Positions 10,034 through 20,238 of a DNA stretch of 64,000 nt are shown here, in pieces; positions within the stretch are counted from its first letter, which is position 1, and each line of letters starts with the position of its first letter. The notes beneath the pieces are model-generated. The model ran no database searches and was not told where the DNA came from. It saw nothing but the letters and a program-made list of their open reading frames with translations. This stretch comes from Euonymus europaeus. Taxonomy: Eukaryota > Streptophyta > Magnoliopsida > Celastrales > Celastraceae. The translations under genes and the position numbers were made by a program. The DNA lies in assembly GCA_963580455.1 (NCBI GenBank), contig OY756960.1:1550001-1614000 (forward strand), in the 5' to 3' direction.

Positions 10034-10898
10034 ACTCGTGGCTAGTAGGTCTCGTTTCACCTAGTTAGCCGCGAAATGTGGTTTCTTTACGTAAACGGTT
10101 TTATGAATATCCGTTGACTCCGAGTTCTGAATTCGGTGATTTTTAGCTTGATTTCACACTACTTCTCGAGCTCTACAATCCTGACGTTTCGGATTTTGAT
10201 TTCACAACTCGTGGCTAGAAGATCTCGTTTCACCTAGTTAGCCGCGAAATGTGGTTTCTTTACGTAAACGGTTTTATGAATATCCGTTGACTCCGAGTTC
10301 TGAATTCGGTGATTTTTAGCTTGATTTCACACTACTTTTCGAGTGCTACAATCCTGCTGTTTCGGATTTTGATTTCAGAACTCGTGGCTAGTAGGTCTCG
10401 TTTCACATAGTTAGCCGCGAAATGTGGTTTCTTTATGTAAACGGTTTTATGAATATTTATTGACTCCGAGTTTTGAATTCGGTGAATTTTAGCGTGATTT
10501 CACACTACTTTTCGAGCTCTACAATCCTGGCGTTACGTATTTTGATTTTAGAACTCGTGGCTAGTAGGTCTCGTTTCACCTAGTTAGCCGCGAAATTTGG
10601 TTTCTTTACGTAAACGGTTTTATGAATATCCGTTGACTCCGAGTTCTGAATTCGGTGATTTTGAGCTTGATTTCACACTACTTTTTGAGCTCTACAATCC
10701 CGGCATTTCGGATTTTGATTTCAGAACTCGTGGCTAGTAGGTCTCGTTTCACCTAGTTAGCCCCGAAATGTGGTTTCTTTACGTAAACGATTTTATGAAT
10801 ATCCGTTGACTCCGAGTTCTGAATTCGGTGATTTTTAGCTTGATTTCACACTAATTTTCGAGCTCTACAATCCTGGCGCTTCGGATTTTGATTTCAGA
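10034..10898 (+). repeat. A-domain block copy 2, one monomer shorter
   Basis: This copy repeats 8,823-9,860 in five monomers in place of six. The monomer at 10,553 begins like 9,342 (GAAATTTGG) but from about CCGTTGAC onward matches 9,515 (GATTTTGAGC, CTTTTTGAGC, CCCGGCATTTCGG). It is therefore a fusion of two neighbouring monomers with register kept at 173 bp, as expected from unequal exchange or strand slippage between adjacent repeats. Confidence 0.87.
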
Positions 10899-11936
10899 AA
10901 TCGTGGCTAGTAGGTCTCGTTTCACCTAGTTAGCCGCGAAATGTGGTTTCTTTACGTAAACGGTTTTATGAATATCCGTTGACTCCGAGTTCTTAATTCG
11001 ATGATTCTTAGCTTGATTTCACACTACTTTTCGAGCTCTACAATCCTGTCAGTTCGGATTTTGATTTCAGAACTCGTGGCTAGTAGGTCTCATTTTACCT
11101 AGTTGGCCGCGAAATGTGGTTTCTTTACGTAAACGGTTTTATGAATATCCGTTGACTCCGAGTTCTGAATTCGGTGATTTTGAGCTTGATTTCACACTAC
11201 TTTTTGAGCTCTACAATCCTGGTATTTTGGATTTTAACTTCATAACTCGTGACTAGTAGGTCTCGTTTCACCTAGTTAGCCGCGAAATGTGGTTTCTTTA
11301 CGTAAACGGTTTTATGAATATCCTTTGACTCCGAGTTCTGAATTCGGTGATTTTTTGCTTGATTTCACAATACTTTTCGAGCTCTACAATCCTGGCCCTT
11401 CGGATTTTGATTTCAGAACTCGTGGCTAGTAGGTCTCGTTTCACCTAGTGAGCTGCGAAATGTGGTTTCTTTACGTAAACGGTTTTATGAATATCCGTTG
11501 ACTCCGAGTTCTGAATTAGGTGATTTTTAGCTTGATTTCACACTACATTTTGAGCTCTACAATCTTGGAGTTTCGGATTTTGATTTCAGAACTCGTGGCT
11601 AGTAGGTCTCGTTTCACCTAGTTAGCCGCGAAATGTCGTTTCTTTACGTAAACAGTTTTATGAATATCCGTTGACTCCGAGTTCTGAATTCGGTGATTTT
11701 TAGCTTGATTTCACACTACATTTCGAGCTCTACAATCCTGGTGTTTGGGATTTTGATTTCAGAACTCGTGACTAGTAGGTCTTGTTTCATCTAGTTAGCC
11801 GCGAAATGTGATTTCTTTATGTAAACGGTTTTATGAATATCCGTTGACTCCGAGTTCTGAATTCGGTGATTCTTAGCTTGAATTCACACTACTTTTCGAG
11901 CTCTACAATCCTGGAAGTTCGGATTTTGATTTCAGA
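10899..11936 (+). repeat. A-type monomers without an evident higher-order period
   Basis: Six A monomers run in register. The first two resemble the start of the 4-monomer repeat at 7,439 (CCTGTCAG, then CTCATTTTACC with TTGGCC). The others carry private changes such as GTGACTAGTAGG, GTGAGCTGCG, AATGTCG, AACAGTTTT and GATTTCTTTATG. No gene is seen. Confidence 0.82.
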
Positions 11937-12974
11937 ACTCGTGGCCAGTAGGTCTCGTTTCACCAAGTTAGCCGCGAAATGTGGTTTCTTTACGTAAACG
12001 GTTTTATGAATATCCGTTGACTCCGAGTTCTGAATTCGGTGATTTTTAGCTTGATTTCACACTACATTTCGAGCTCTACAATCCTGGCACTTCGGATTTT
12101 AATTTCAGAACTCGTGGCTAGTAGGTCTCGTTTCACCTAGTTAGCCGCGAAATGTGGTTTCTTTACGTAAACGGTTTTATGAATATCCGTTGACTCCGAG
12201 TTCTAAGTTCGGTTATTCTTAGCTTGATTTCACACTACATTTTGAGCTCTACAATCCTGGCACTTCGGATTTTGATTTCAGAACTCGTGGCTAGTAGGTC
12301 TCGTTTCACCTAGTTAGCCGCGAAATGTGGTTTCTTTACGTAAACGGTTTTATGAATATCCGTTGACTCCGAGTTCTGAATTCGGTTATTTTTAGCTTGA
12401 TTTCACACTAATTTTCGAGCTCTACAATCCTGGTGATTCAGATTTTGATTTCAGAACTCGTGGCTAGTAGGTCTCGTTTCACATAGTTAGCCGCGAAATG
12501 TGGTTTCTTTACGTAAACGGTTTTATGAATATCCGTTGACTCCGAGTTCTAAGTTCGGTTATTCTTAGCTTGATTTCACACTACATTTCGAGCTCTATAA
12601 TCCTTGAGTTTCGGATTTTGATTTCATAACTCGTGGCTAGTAGGTCTCGTTTCACCTAGTTAGCCGCGAAATGTGGTTTCTTTACGTAAAAGGTTTTATG
12701 AATATCCGTTGACTCCGAGTTCTGAATTCGGTGATTTTTAGCTTGATTTCACACTACATTTCGAGCTCTATAATCCTGGGGTTTCGGATTTGGATTTCAG
12801 AACTCGTTGCTAGTAGGTCTCGTTTCACCTAGTTAGCCACAAAATGTGGTTTCTTTACGTAAACGGTTTTATGAATATCCGTTGACTCCGAGTTCTGAAT
12901 TCGGTGATTCTTAGCTTGATTTCACACTACTTTTTGAGCTCTATAATCCTGGCATTTCGGATTTTGATTTCAGA
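11937..12974 (+). repeat. A-domain block copy 4, truncated at the A/B junction
   Basis: Six monomers at 11,937, 12,110, 12,283, 12,456, 12,629 and 12,802 follow the order of the block at 1. The markers are CTGGCACTTCGG with TTTTAATTTCAG; GTTCTAAGTTCGG; GGTTATTTTTAGC; CACATAG with CTCTATAATCCTTG; TAAAAGG with CTCTATAATCCTGGGG; and CTCGTTGCTAG with GCCACAAAATG. The next expected monomer type is replaced by B sequence, so the switch to B cuts this block. Confidence 0.84.
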
Positions 12975-13000
12975 ACTCGTGGCTAGTAGGTCTCGTTTCC
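12961..13000 (+). other. Junction between subfamilies A and B
   Basis: The last A-diagnostic base is A at 12,961 (CGGATTTTG). The first B-diagnostic base is C at 13,000 (TTTCCTCTAG). All later diagnostic positions in that monomer are B (TTTGCGTAAA, GGTTTTCTCAGTAT). The 173-bp register is kept exactly and no foreign sequence lies at the join. The breakpoint is in the shared stretch around TTTCAGAACTCGTGG, which includes the right arm of the inverted repeat. Confidence 0.88.
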
Positions 13001-16000
13001 TCTAGTTTGCCGCGAAATGTGGTTTCTTTGCGTAAACGGTTTTCTCAGTATCTGTTGACTCCGAGTTCTGAATTCGGTGATTTTTAGCTTGATTTCACAC
13101 TACTTTTCGAGCTCTCCAATCTTGGCATTTTGGTTTTTATTTCAGAAGTCGTGGCTAGTAGGTCTCGTTTCCCCTAGTTGGCCGCGAAATGTTGTTTCTT
13201 TGCGTAAACGGTTTCTTCAATATCCGTTGACTCTGAGTTCTGAATTCGGTGATTTTTAGCTTGATTTCACACTACTTTTCGAGCTCTACAATCCTAACTT
13301 TTCGGTTTTTGATTTCAGAACTCGTGGCTAGTAGGTCTCGTTTCCCCTAGTTAGCCGCGAAATGTGGTTTCTTTGCGTAAACGGTTTCCTCAATATCCAT
13401 TGACTCTGAGTTCTGAATTCGGTGATTTTTATCTTGATTTCACACTAATTTTCAAGCTCTACAATCCTGGCGTTCCGGTTTTTGATTTCAGAACTCGTGG
13501 CTAGTAGGTCTCGTTTCCCCTAGTTAGCCGGGAAATGTGGTTTCTTTGCGTAAACGGTTTCCTCAATATTCGTTGACTCCGAGTTCTGAATTTGGTGATT
13601 TTTAGCTTGATTTCACACTACTTTTCGAGCTCTACAATCCTGGCTTTTCGGTTTTTGATTTCAAAACTCGTGGCTAGTTGGTCTCATTTCCCCTAGTTAA
13701 CCGCGAAATGTGGTTTCTTTGCGTAAACGGTTTCCTTAATATCCGTTGACTCTGAGTTCTGAATTCGGTTATTTTTATCTTGATTGGACACTACTTTTCG
13801 AGCTCTACAATCCTGGCATTTCGATTTTTGATTTCAGAACTCGTGGCTAGTAGGTCTCGTTTCCCCTAGTTAGCCGCGAAATGTGGTTTCTTTGCGTAAA
13901 CGGCTTCTTCAATATTCGTTGACTCCGAGTTCTGAATTCGGTGATTTTTAGCTTGATTTCACACTACTTTTCGAGCTCTACAATCCTGGCATTTCTGTTT
14001 TTGATTTCAGAACTCGTGGATAGTAGGTCTCGTTTCCTCTAGTTAGCCGCGAAATTTGGTTTCTTTGCGTAAACGGTTTTCTCAATATCCTTTGACTCCG
14101 AGTTCTTAATTCGGTGATTTTTAGCTTGATTTCACACTACTTTTCGAGCTCTACAATCCTGGAGTTTCGGTTTTTGATTTCAGAACTCGTGGCTAGTAGG
14201 TCTCGTTTCCTCTAGTTTGCCGCGAAATGTGGTTTCTTTGCGTAAACGGTTTTCTCAGTATCTGTTGACTCCGAGTTCTGAATTCGGTGATTTTTAGCTT
14301 GATTTCACACTACTTTTCGAGCTCTCCAATCTTGGCATTTTGGTTTTTGATTTCAGAAGTCGTGGCTAATAGGTCTCGTTTCCTCTAGTTGGCCGCGAAA
14401 TGTTGTTTCTTTGCGTAAACGGTTTCTTCAATATCCGTTGACTCTGAGTTCTGAATTCGGTGATTTTTAGCTTGATTTCACACTACTTTTCGAGCTCTAC
14501 AATCCCAACTTTTCGCTTTTTGATTTCAGAACTCGTGGCTAGTAGGTCTCGTTTCCCCTAGTTAGCCGCGAAATGTGGTTTCTTTGCGTAAACGGTTTCC
14601 TAAATATCCATTGACTCTGAGTTCTGAATTCGGTGATTTTTATCTTGATTTCACACTAATTTTCGAGCTCTACAATCCTGGCGTTTCGGTTTTTGATTTC
14701 AGAACTCGTGGCTAGTAGGTCTCGTTTCCCCTAGTTAGCCGGGAAATGTGGTTTCTTTGCGTAAACGGTTTCCTCAATATTCGTTGACTCCGAGTTCTGA
14801 ATTTGGTGATTTTTAGCTTGATTTCACACTACTTTTCGAGCTCTACAATCCTGGCTTTTCGGTTTTTGATTTCAAAACTCGTGGCTAGTAGGTCTCATTT
14901 CCCCTAGTTAGCCGCGAAATGTGGTTTCTTTGCGTAAACGGTTTCCTTAATATCCGTTGACTCTGAGTTCTGAATTCGGTTATTTTTATCTTGATTGGAC
15001 ACTACTTTTCGAGCTCTACAATCCTGGCATTTCGATTTTTGATTTCAGAACTCGTGGCTAGTAGGTCTCGTTTCCCCTAGTTAGCCGCGAAATGTGGTTT
15101 CTTTGCGTAAACGGCTTCTTCAATATTCGTTGACTCCGAGTTCTGAATTCGGTGATTTTTAGCTTGATTTCACACTACTTTTCGAGCTCTACAATCCTGG
15201 CATTTCTGTTTTTGATTTCAGAACTCGTGGATAGTAGGTCTCGTTTCCTCTAGTTAGCCGCGAAATTTGGTTTCTTTGCGTAAACGGTTTTCTCAATATC
15301 CTTTGACTCCGAGTTCTTAATTCGGTGATTTTTAGCTTGATTTCACACTACTTTTCGAGCTCTACAATCCTGGAGTTTCGGTTTTTGATTTCAGAACTCG
15401 TGGCTAGTAGGTCTCGTTTCCTCTAGTTTGCCGCGAAATGTGGTTTCTTTGCGTAAACGGTTTTCTCAGTATCTGTTGACTCCGAGTTCTGAATTCGGTG
15501 ATTTTTAGCTTGATTTCACACTACTTTTCGAGCTCTCCAATCTTGGCATTTTGGTTTTTGATTTCAGAAGTCGTGGCTAGTAGGTCTCGTTTCCTCTAGT
15601 TGGCCGCGAAATGTTGTTTCTTTGCGTAAACGGTTTCTTCAATATCCGTTGACTCTGAGTTCTGAATTCGGTGATTTTTAGCTTGATTTCACACTACTTT
15701 TCGAGCTCTACAATCCCAACTTTTCGCTTTTTGATTTCAGAACTCGTGGCTAGTAGGTCTCGTTTCCCCTAGTTAGGCGCGAAATGTGGTTTCTTTGCGT
15801 AAACGGTTTCCTAAATATCCATTGACTCTGAGTTCTTAATTCGGTGATTTTTATCTTGATTTCACACTAATTTTCGAGCTCTACAATCCTGGTGTTTCGG
15901 TTTTTGATTTCAGAACTCGTGGCTAGTAGGTCTCGTTTCCCCTAGTTAGCCGGGAAATGTGGTTTCTTTGCGTAAACGGTTTCCTCAATATTCGTTGACT

Positions 16001-16779
16001 CCGAGTTCTGAATTTGGTGATTTTTAGCTTGATTTCACACTACTTTTCGAGCTCTACAACCCTGGCTTTTCGGTTTTTGATTTCAAAACTCGTGGCTAGT
16101 AGGTCTCGTTTCCCCTAGTTAGCCGCGAAATGTGGTTTCTTTGCGTAAACGGTTTCCTCAATATCCGTTGACTCTGAGTTCTGAATTCGGTTATTTTTAT
16201 CTTGATTTGACACTACTTTTCGAGCTCTACAATCCTGGGATTTCGATTTTTGATTTCAGAACTCGTGGCTAGTAGGTCTCGTTTCCCCTAGTTAGCCGCG
16301 AAATGTGGTTTCTTTGCGTAAACGGCTTCTTCAATATCCGTTGACTCCGAGTTCTGAATTCGGTGATTTTTAGCTTGATTTCACACTACTTTTCGAGCTC
16401 TACAATCCTGGCATTTCTGTTTTTGATTTCAGAACTCGTGGCTAGTAGGTCTCGTTTCCTCTAGTTAGCCGCGAAATTTGGTTTCTTTGCGTAAACGGCT
16501 TCTTCAATATCCGTTGACTCCGAGTTCTTAATTCGGTGATTTTTAGCCTGATTTCACACTACTTTTCGAGCTCTACAATCCTGGCATTTCTGTTTTTGAT
16601 TTCAGAACTCGTGGCTAGTAGGTCTCGTTTCCTCTAGTTAGCCGCGAAATCTGGTTTCTTTGCGTAAACGTTTTTCTCAATATCCTTTGACTCCGAGTTC
16701 TTAATTCGGTGATTTTTAGCTTGATTTCACAATACTTTTCGAGCTCTACAATCCTGGAGTTTCGGTTTTTGATTTCAGA
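12975..16779 (+). repeat. B-domain 7-monomer HOR, three copies
   Basis: Copies start at 12,975, 14,185 and 15,396, giving spacings of 1,210 and 1,211 bp. The 1-bp shortfall is a deletion near 13,139 (TTTTTATTT for TTTTTGATTT). Marker order is TTTGCCGCG with CAGTATCTG and CTCCAATCTTGG; AGTCGTGG with TTGGCC; TATCCATTGACTCTG; CCGGGAAATG with AATTTGG; GATTGGACAC; GGCTTCTTC; then GAAATTTGG with ATCCTTTGAC. The third copy has eight monomers because a hybrid (16,434-16,606) is inserted. A partial fourth copy returns at 29,922. Confidence 0.9.
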
Positions 16780-17990
16780 ACTCGTGGCTAGTAGGTCTCA
16801 TTTCCCCTAGTTAGCCGGGAAATGTGGTTTCTTTGCGTAAACGGTTTTCTCAATATCCGTTGACTCCGAGTTCTGAATTCGGTGATTTTTTGCTTGATTT
16901 CACACTACTTTTCGAGCTCTACATTCCTGGAATTTCTGTTTTTGATTTCAGAACTCGTGTCTAGTAGGTCTCGTTTCCCCTAGTTAGCCGGGAAATTTGG
17001 TTTCTTTGCGTAAACGGTTTTCTCAATATCCTTTGACTCCGAGTTCTTAATTCGGTGATTTTTAGCTTGATTTCACACTACTTTTCGAGCTCTACAATCC
17101 TGGCATTTCGATTTTTGATTTCAGAAATCGTGGCTAGTAGGTCTCGTTTCCCCTAGTTAGCCGCGAAATGTGGTTTCTTTGCGTAAACGGCTTCTTCAAT
17201 ATCCGTTGACTCCGAGTTCTGAATTCGGTGATTTTTAGCTTGATTTCACACTACTTTTCGAGCTCTACAATCCTGGCATTTCCGTTTTTGATTTCAGAAC
17301 TCGTGGCTAGTAGGTCTCGTTTCCTCTAGTTAGCCGGGAAATTTGGTTTCTTTGCGTAAACGGTTTTCTCAATATCCTTTGACTCCGAGTTCTTAATTCG
17401 GTGATTTTTAGCTTGATTTCATACTACTTTTCGAGCTCTACAATCCTGGAGTTTCGGTTTTTGATTTCAGAACTCGTGGCTAGTAGGTCTCGTTTCCCCT
17501 AGTTAGCCGCGAAATGTGGTTTCTTTGCGTAAACGGCTTCTTCAATATCCGTTGACTCCGAGTTCTGAATTCGGTGATTTTTAGCTTGATTTCACACTAC
17601 TTTTCGAGCTCTACAATCCTGGCATTTCTGTTTTTGATTTCAGAACTCGTGGCTAGTAGGTCTCGTTTCCCCTAGTTAGCCGCGAAATGTGGTTTCTTTG
17701 CGTAAACGGCTTCTTCAATATCCATTGACTCCGAGTTCTGAATTCGGTGATTTTTAGCTTGATTTCACACTACTTTTCGAGCTCTACAATCCTGGCATTT
17801 CTGTTTTTGATTTCATAACTCGTGGCTAGTAGGTCTCGTTAGCCCTAGTTAGCCGGGAAATGTGGTATCTTTCCGTAAACGGTTTTCTCAATATCCGTTG
17901 ACTCCGAGTTCTGAATTCGGTGATTTTTATCTTGATTTCACACTACTATTCGTGCTCTACAATCCTGGCATTTCTGTTTTTGATTTCAGA
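16780..17990 (+). repeat. B-type monomers, irregular order
   Basis: Seven B monomers reuse the types of the preceding HOR without a stable period: GGCTTCTTC, CCGGGAAATG and GAAATTTGG monomers in mixed order. The last one, near 17,840, has the unusual CTCGTTAGCCCTAG and TTTCCGTAAAC. There is no gene or other element. Confidence 0.82.
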
Positions 17991-19720
17991 ACTCGTGGCT
18001 AGTAGGTCTCGTTTCCTCTAGTTTGCCGCGAAATGTGGTTTCTTTGCGTAAACGGTTTTCTCAGTATCCGTTCACTCCAAGTTCTGAATTCGTTGATTTT
18101 TAGCTCGATTTCATACTACTTTTCGTGCTCTACAATCCTAGCCTATCGGTTTTTTATTACAGAACTCGTGGCTAGTAGGTCTCGTTTCCCCTAGTTAGCC
18201 GCAAAATGTGGTTTCTTTGCGTAAACGGTTTCCTCAATATCCGTTGACTCCGAGTTCTGAATTCGGTGATTTTTATCTTATTTTCACACTACTTTTCGAG
18301 CTCTACAATCCTGGATTTTCGGTTTTTGATTTCAAAACTCGTGGCTAGTAGGTCTCGTTTCCCCTAGTTAGCCGCGAAATGTGGTTTCTTTGCGTAAACG
18401 GTTTCCTCAATATCCGTTGACTCTGAGTTCTGAATTCGGTTATTTTTATCTTGATTTCACACTACTTTTCGAGCTCTACAATCCTGGAATTTCGGTTTTT
18501 GATTTCAGAACTCGTGGCTAGTAGGTCTCGTTTCCCCTAGTTAGCCGCGAAATGTGGTTTCTTTGCGTAAACGGCTTCTTCAATATCCGTTGACTCCGAG
18601 TTCTGAATTCGGTGATTTTTAGCTTGATTTCACATTACTTTTCGAGCTCTACAATCCTGGCATTTCTGTTTTTAATTTCAGAACTCGTGGCTAGTAGGTC
18701 TAATTTCCTCTAGTTTGCCGCGAAATGTGGTTTCTTTGCGTAAACGGTTTTCTCAGTATCCGTTGACTCCGAGTTCTGAATTCGTTGATTTTTAGCTTGA
18801 TTTCATACTACTTTTCGTGCTCTACAATCCTAGCCTATCGGTTTTTTATTTCAGAACTCGTGGCTAGTAGGTCTCGTTTCCCCTAGTTAGCCGCAAAATG
18901 TGGTTTCTTTGCGTAAACGGTTTCCTCAATATCCGTTGACTCCGAGTTCTTAATTCGGTGATTTTTATCTTATTTTCACACTACTTTTCGAGCTCTACAA
19001 TCATGGCTTTTCGGTTTTTGATTTCAAAACTCGTGGCTAGTAGGTCTCGTTTCCCCTAGTTAGCCGCGAAATGTGGTTTCTTTGCGTAAACGGTTTCCTC
19101 AATATCCGTTGACTCTGAGTTCTGAATTCGGTTATTTTTAGCTTGATTTCACACTACTTTTCGAGCTCTACAATCCTGGCATTTATGTTTTTGATTTCAG
19201 AACTCGTGGCTAGTAGGTCTCGTTTCCTCTAGTTTGCCGCGAAATGTGGTTTCTTTGCGTAAACGGTTTTCTCAGTATCCGTTGACTCCGAGTTCTGAAT
19301 TCGTTGATTTTTAGCTTGATTTCATACTACTTTTCGTGCTCTACAATCCTAGCCTATCGGTTTTTGATTTCAGAACTCGTGGCTAGTAGGTCTCGTTTCC
19401 CCTAGTTAGCCGCAAAATGTGGTTTCTTTGCGTAAACGGTTTCCTCAATATCCGTTGACTCCGAGTTCTGAATTCGGTGATTTTTATCTTATTCTCACAC
19501 TACTTTTCGAGCTCTACAATCCTGGCTTTTCGGTTTTTGATTTCAAAACTCGTGGCTAGTAGGTCTCGTTTCCCCTAGTTAGCCGCGAAATGTGGTTTCT
19601 TTGCGTAAACGGTTTCCTCAATATCCGTTGACTCTGAGTTCTGAATTCGGTTATTTTTAGCTCGATTTCACACTACTTTTCGAGCTCTACAATCCTGGCA
19701 TTTATGTTTTTGATTTCAGA
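17991..19720 (+). repeat. B-domain 4/3/3-monomer HOR series
   Basis: A marker monomer with TTTGCCGCG, CAGTATCCG, TTCGTTGATT, TTTCGTGCTC and TAGCCTATCGG begins units at 17,991, 18,683 and 19,202. Unit lengths are 692, 519 and 519 bp, that is 4, 3 and 3 monomers. The 4-monomer unit has an extra GGCTTCTTC monomer. At 19,721 the marker monomer begins again but switches to the second half of a GGCTTTTCGG monomer, which ends the series. Confidence 0.88.
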
Positions 19721-20238
19721 ACTCGTGGCTAGTAGGTCTCGTTTCCTCTAGTTTGCCGCGAAATGTGGTTTCTTTGCGTAAACGGTTTTCTCAGTATCCG
19801 TTGACTCCGAGTTCTTAATTCGTTGATTTTTATCTTGATTTCACACTACTTTTCGAGCTCTACAATCCTGGCTTTTCGGTTTTTGATTTCAAAACTCGTG
19901 GCTAGTAGGTCTCGTTTCCCCTAGTTAGCCGCGAAATGTGGTTTCTTTGCGTAAACGGTTTCCTCAATATCCGTTGACTCTGAGTTCTGAATTCGGTTAT
20001 TTTTATCTTGATTTCACACTACTTTTCGAGCTCTACAATCCTGGCATTTCGGTTTTTGATTTCAGAACTCGTGGCTAGTAGGTCTCGTTTCCCCTAGTTA
20101 GCCGCGAAATGTGGTTTCTTTGCGTAAACGGCTTCTCAATATCCGTTGACTCCGAGTTCTGAATTCGGTGATTCTTAGCTTGATTTCACACTACTTTTCG
20201 AGCTCTATAATCCTGGCATTTCGGATTTTGATTTCAGA
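19721..20238 (+). repeat. Three-monomer bridge containing a B/A hybrid monomer
   Basis: The monomers at 19,721 and 19,894 are B types. The third (20,067-20,238) is 172 bp. It starts as B (CCCCTAG, TTTGCGTAAA, GGCTTCTCAAT with a 1-bp deletion near 20,133) and ends with A-like features: GATTCTTAGC, CTCTATAATCC and CGGATTTTG. The next monomer starts with TTTCCTCTAGTTTGCC, which is the same succession as at the A/B junction at 12,975. Confidence 0.84.

Larger units (their letters stand above)
1..12980 (+). repeat. Subfamily A domain of the satellite
   Basis: About 75 monomers share diagnostic bases. In monomer coordinates these are A26 (TTTCACCTAG), A56 (TTTACGTAAA), A70 and G72 (GGTTTTATGAATAT) and A160 (CGGATTTTG). 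These states are nearly constant to about 12,961 and then change together. The domain contains scattered point variants and duplications of 9, 7 and 4 monomers, annotated separately. Only one single-base deletion was found, near 2,565 (CTCTAAATCC in place of CTCTACAATCC). The remainder is in perfect 173-bp register. No gene or other element lies in it. The end is approximate because the switch point falls in sequence shared by both subfamilies. Confidence 0.93.

Noticed and set aside
12961..13000. Transposon or insertion boundary at the subfamily switch
   Set aside because: There is no target-site duplication, terminal repeat or foreign sequence, and the 173-bp register continues unchanged across the join.
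13077..13259. A 60-codon open frame on the + strand beginning with GTG
   Set aside because: It is satellite sequence read through one monomer. It is open only because the 1-bp deletion near 13,139 shifts the frame past the usual stops. It begins in GGTGATTTTTAGC and ends in the same motif one repeat later, has no ribosome-binding or promoter context, and has no protein-like composition.
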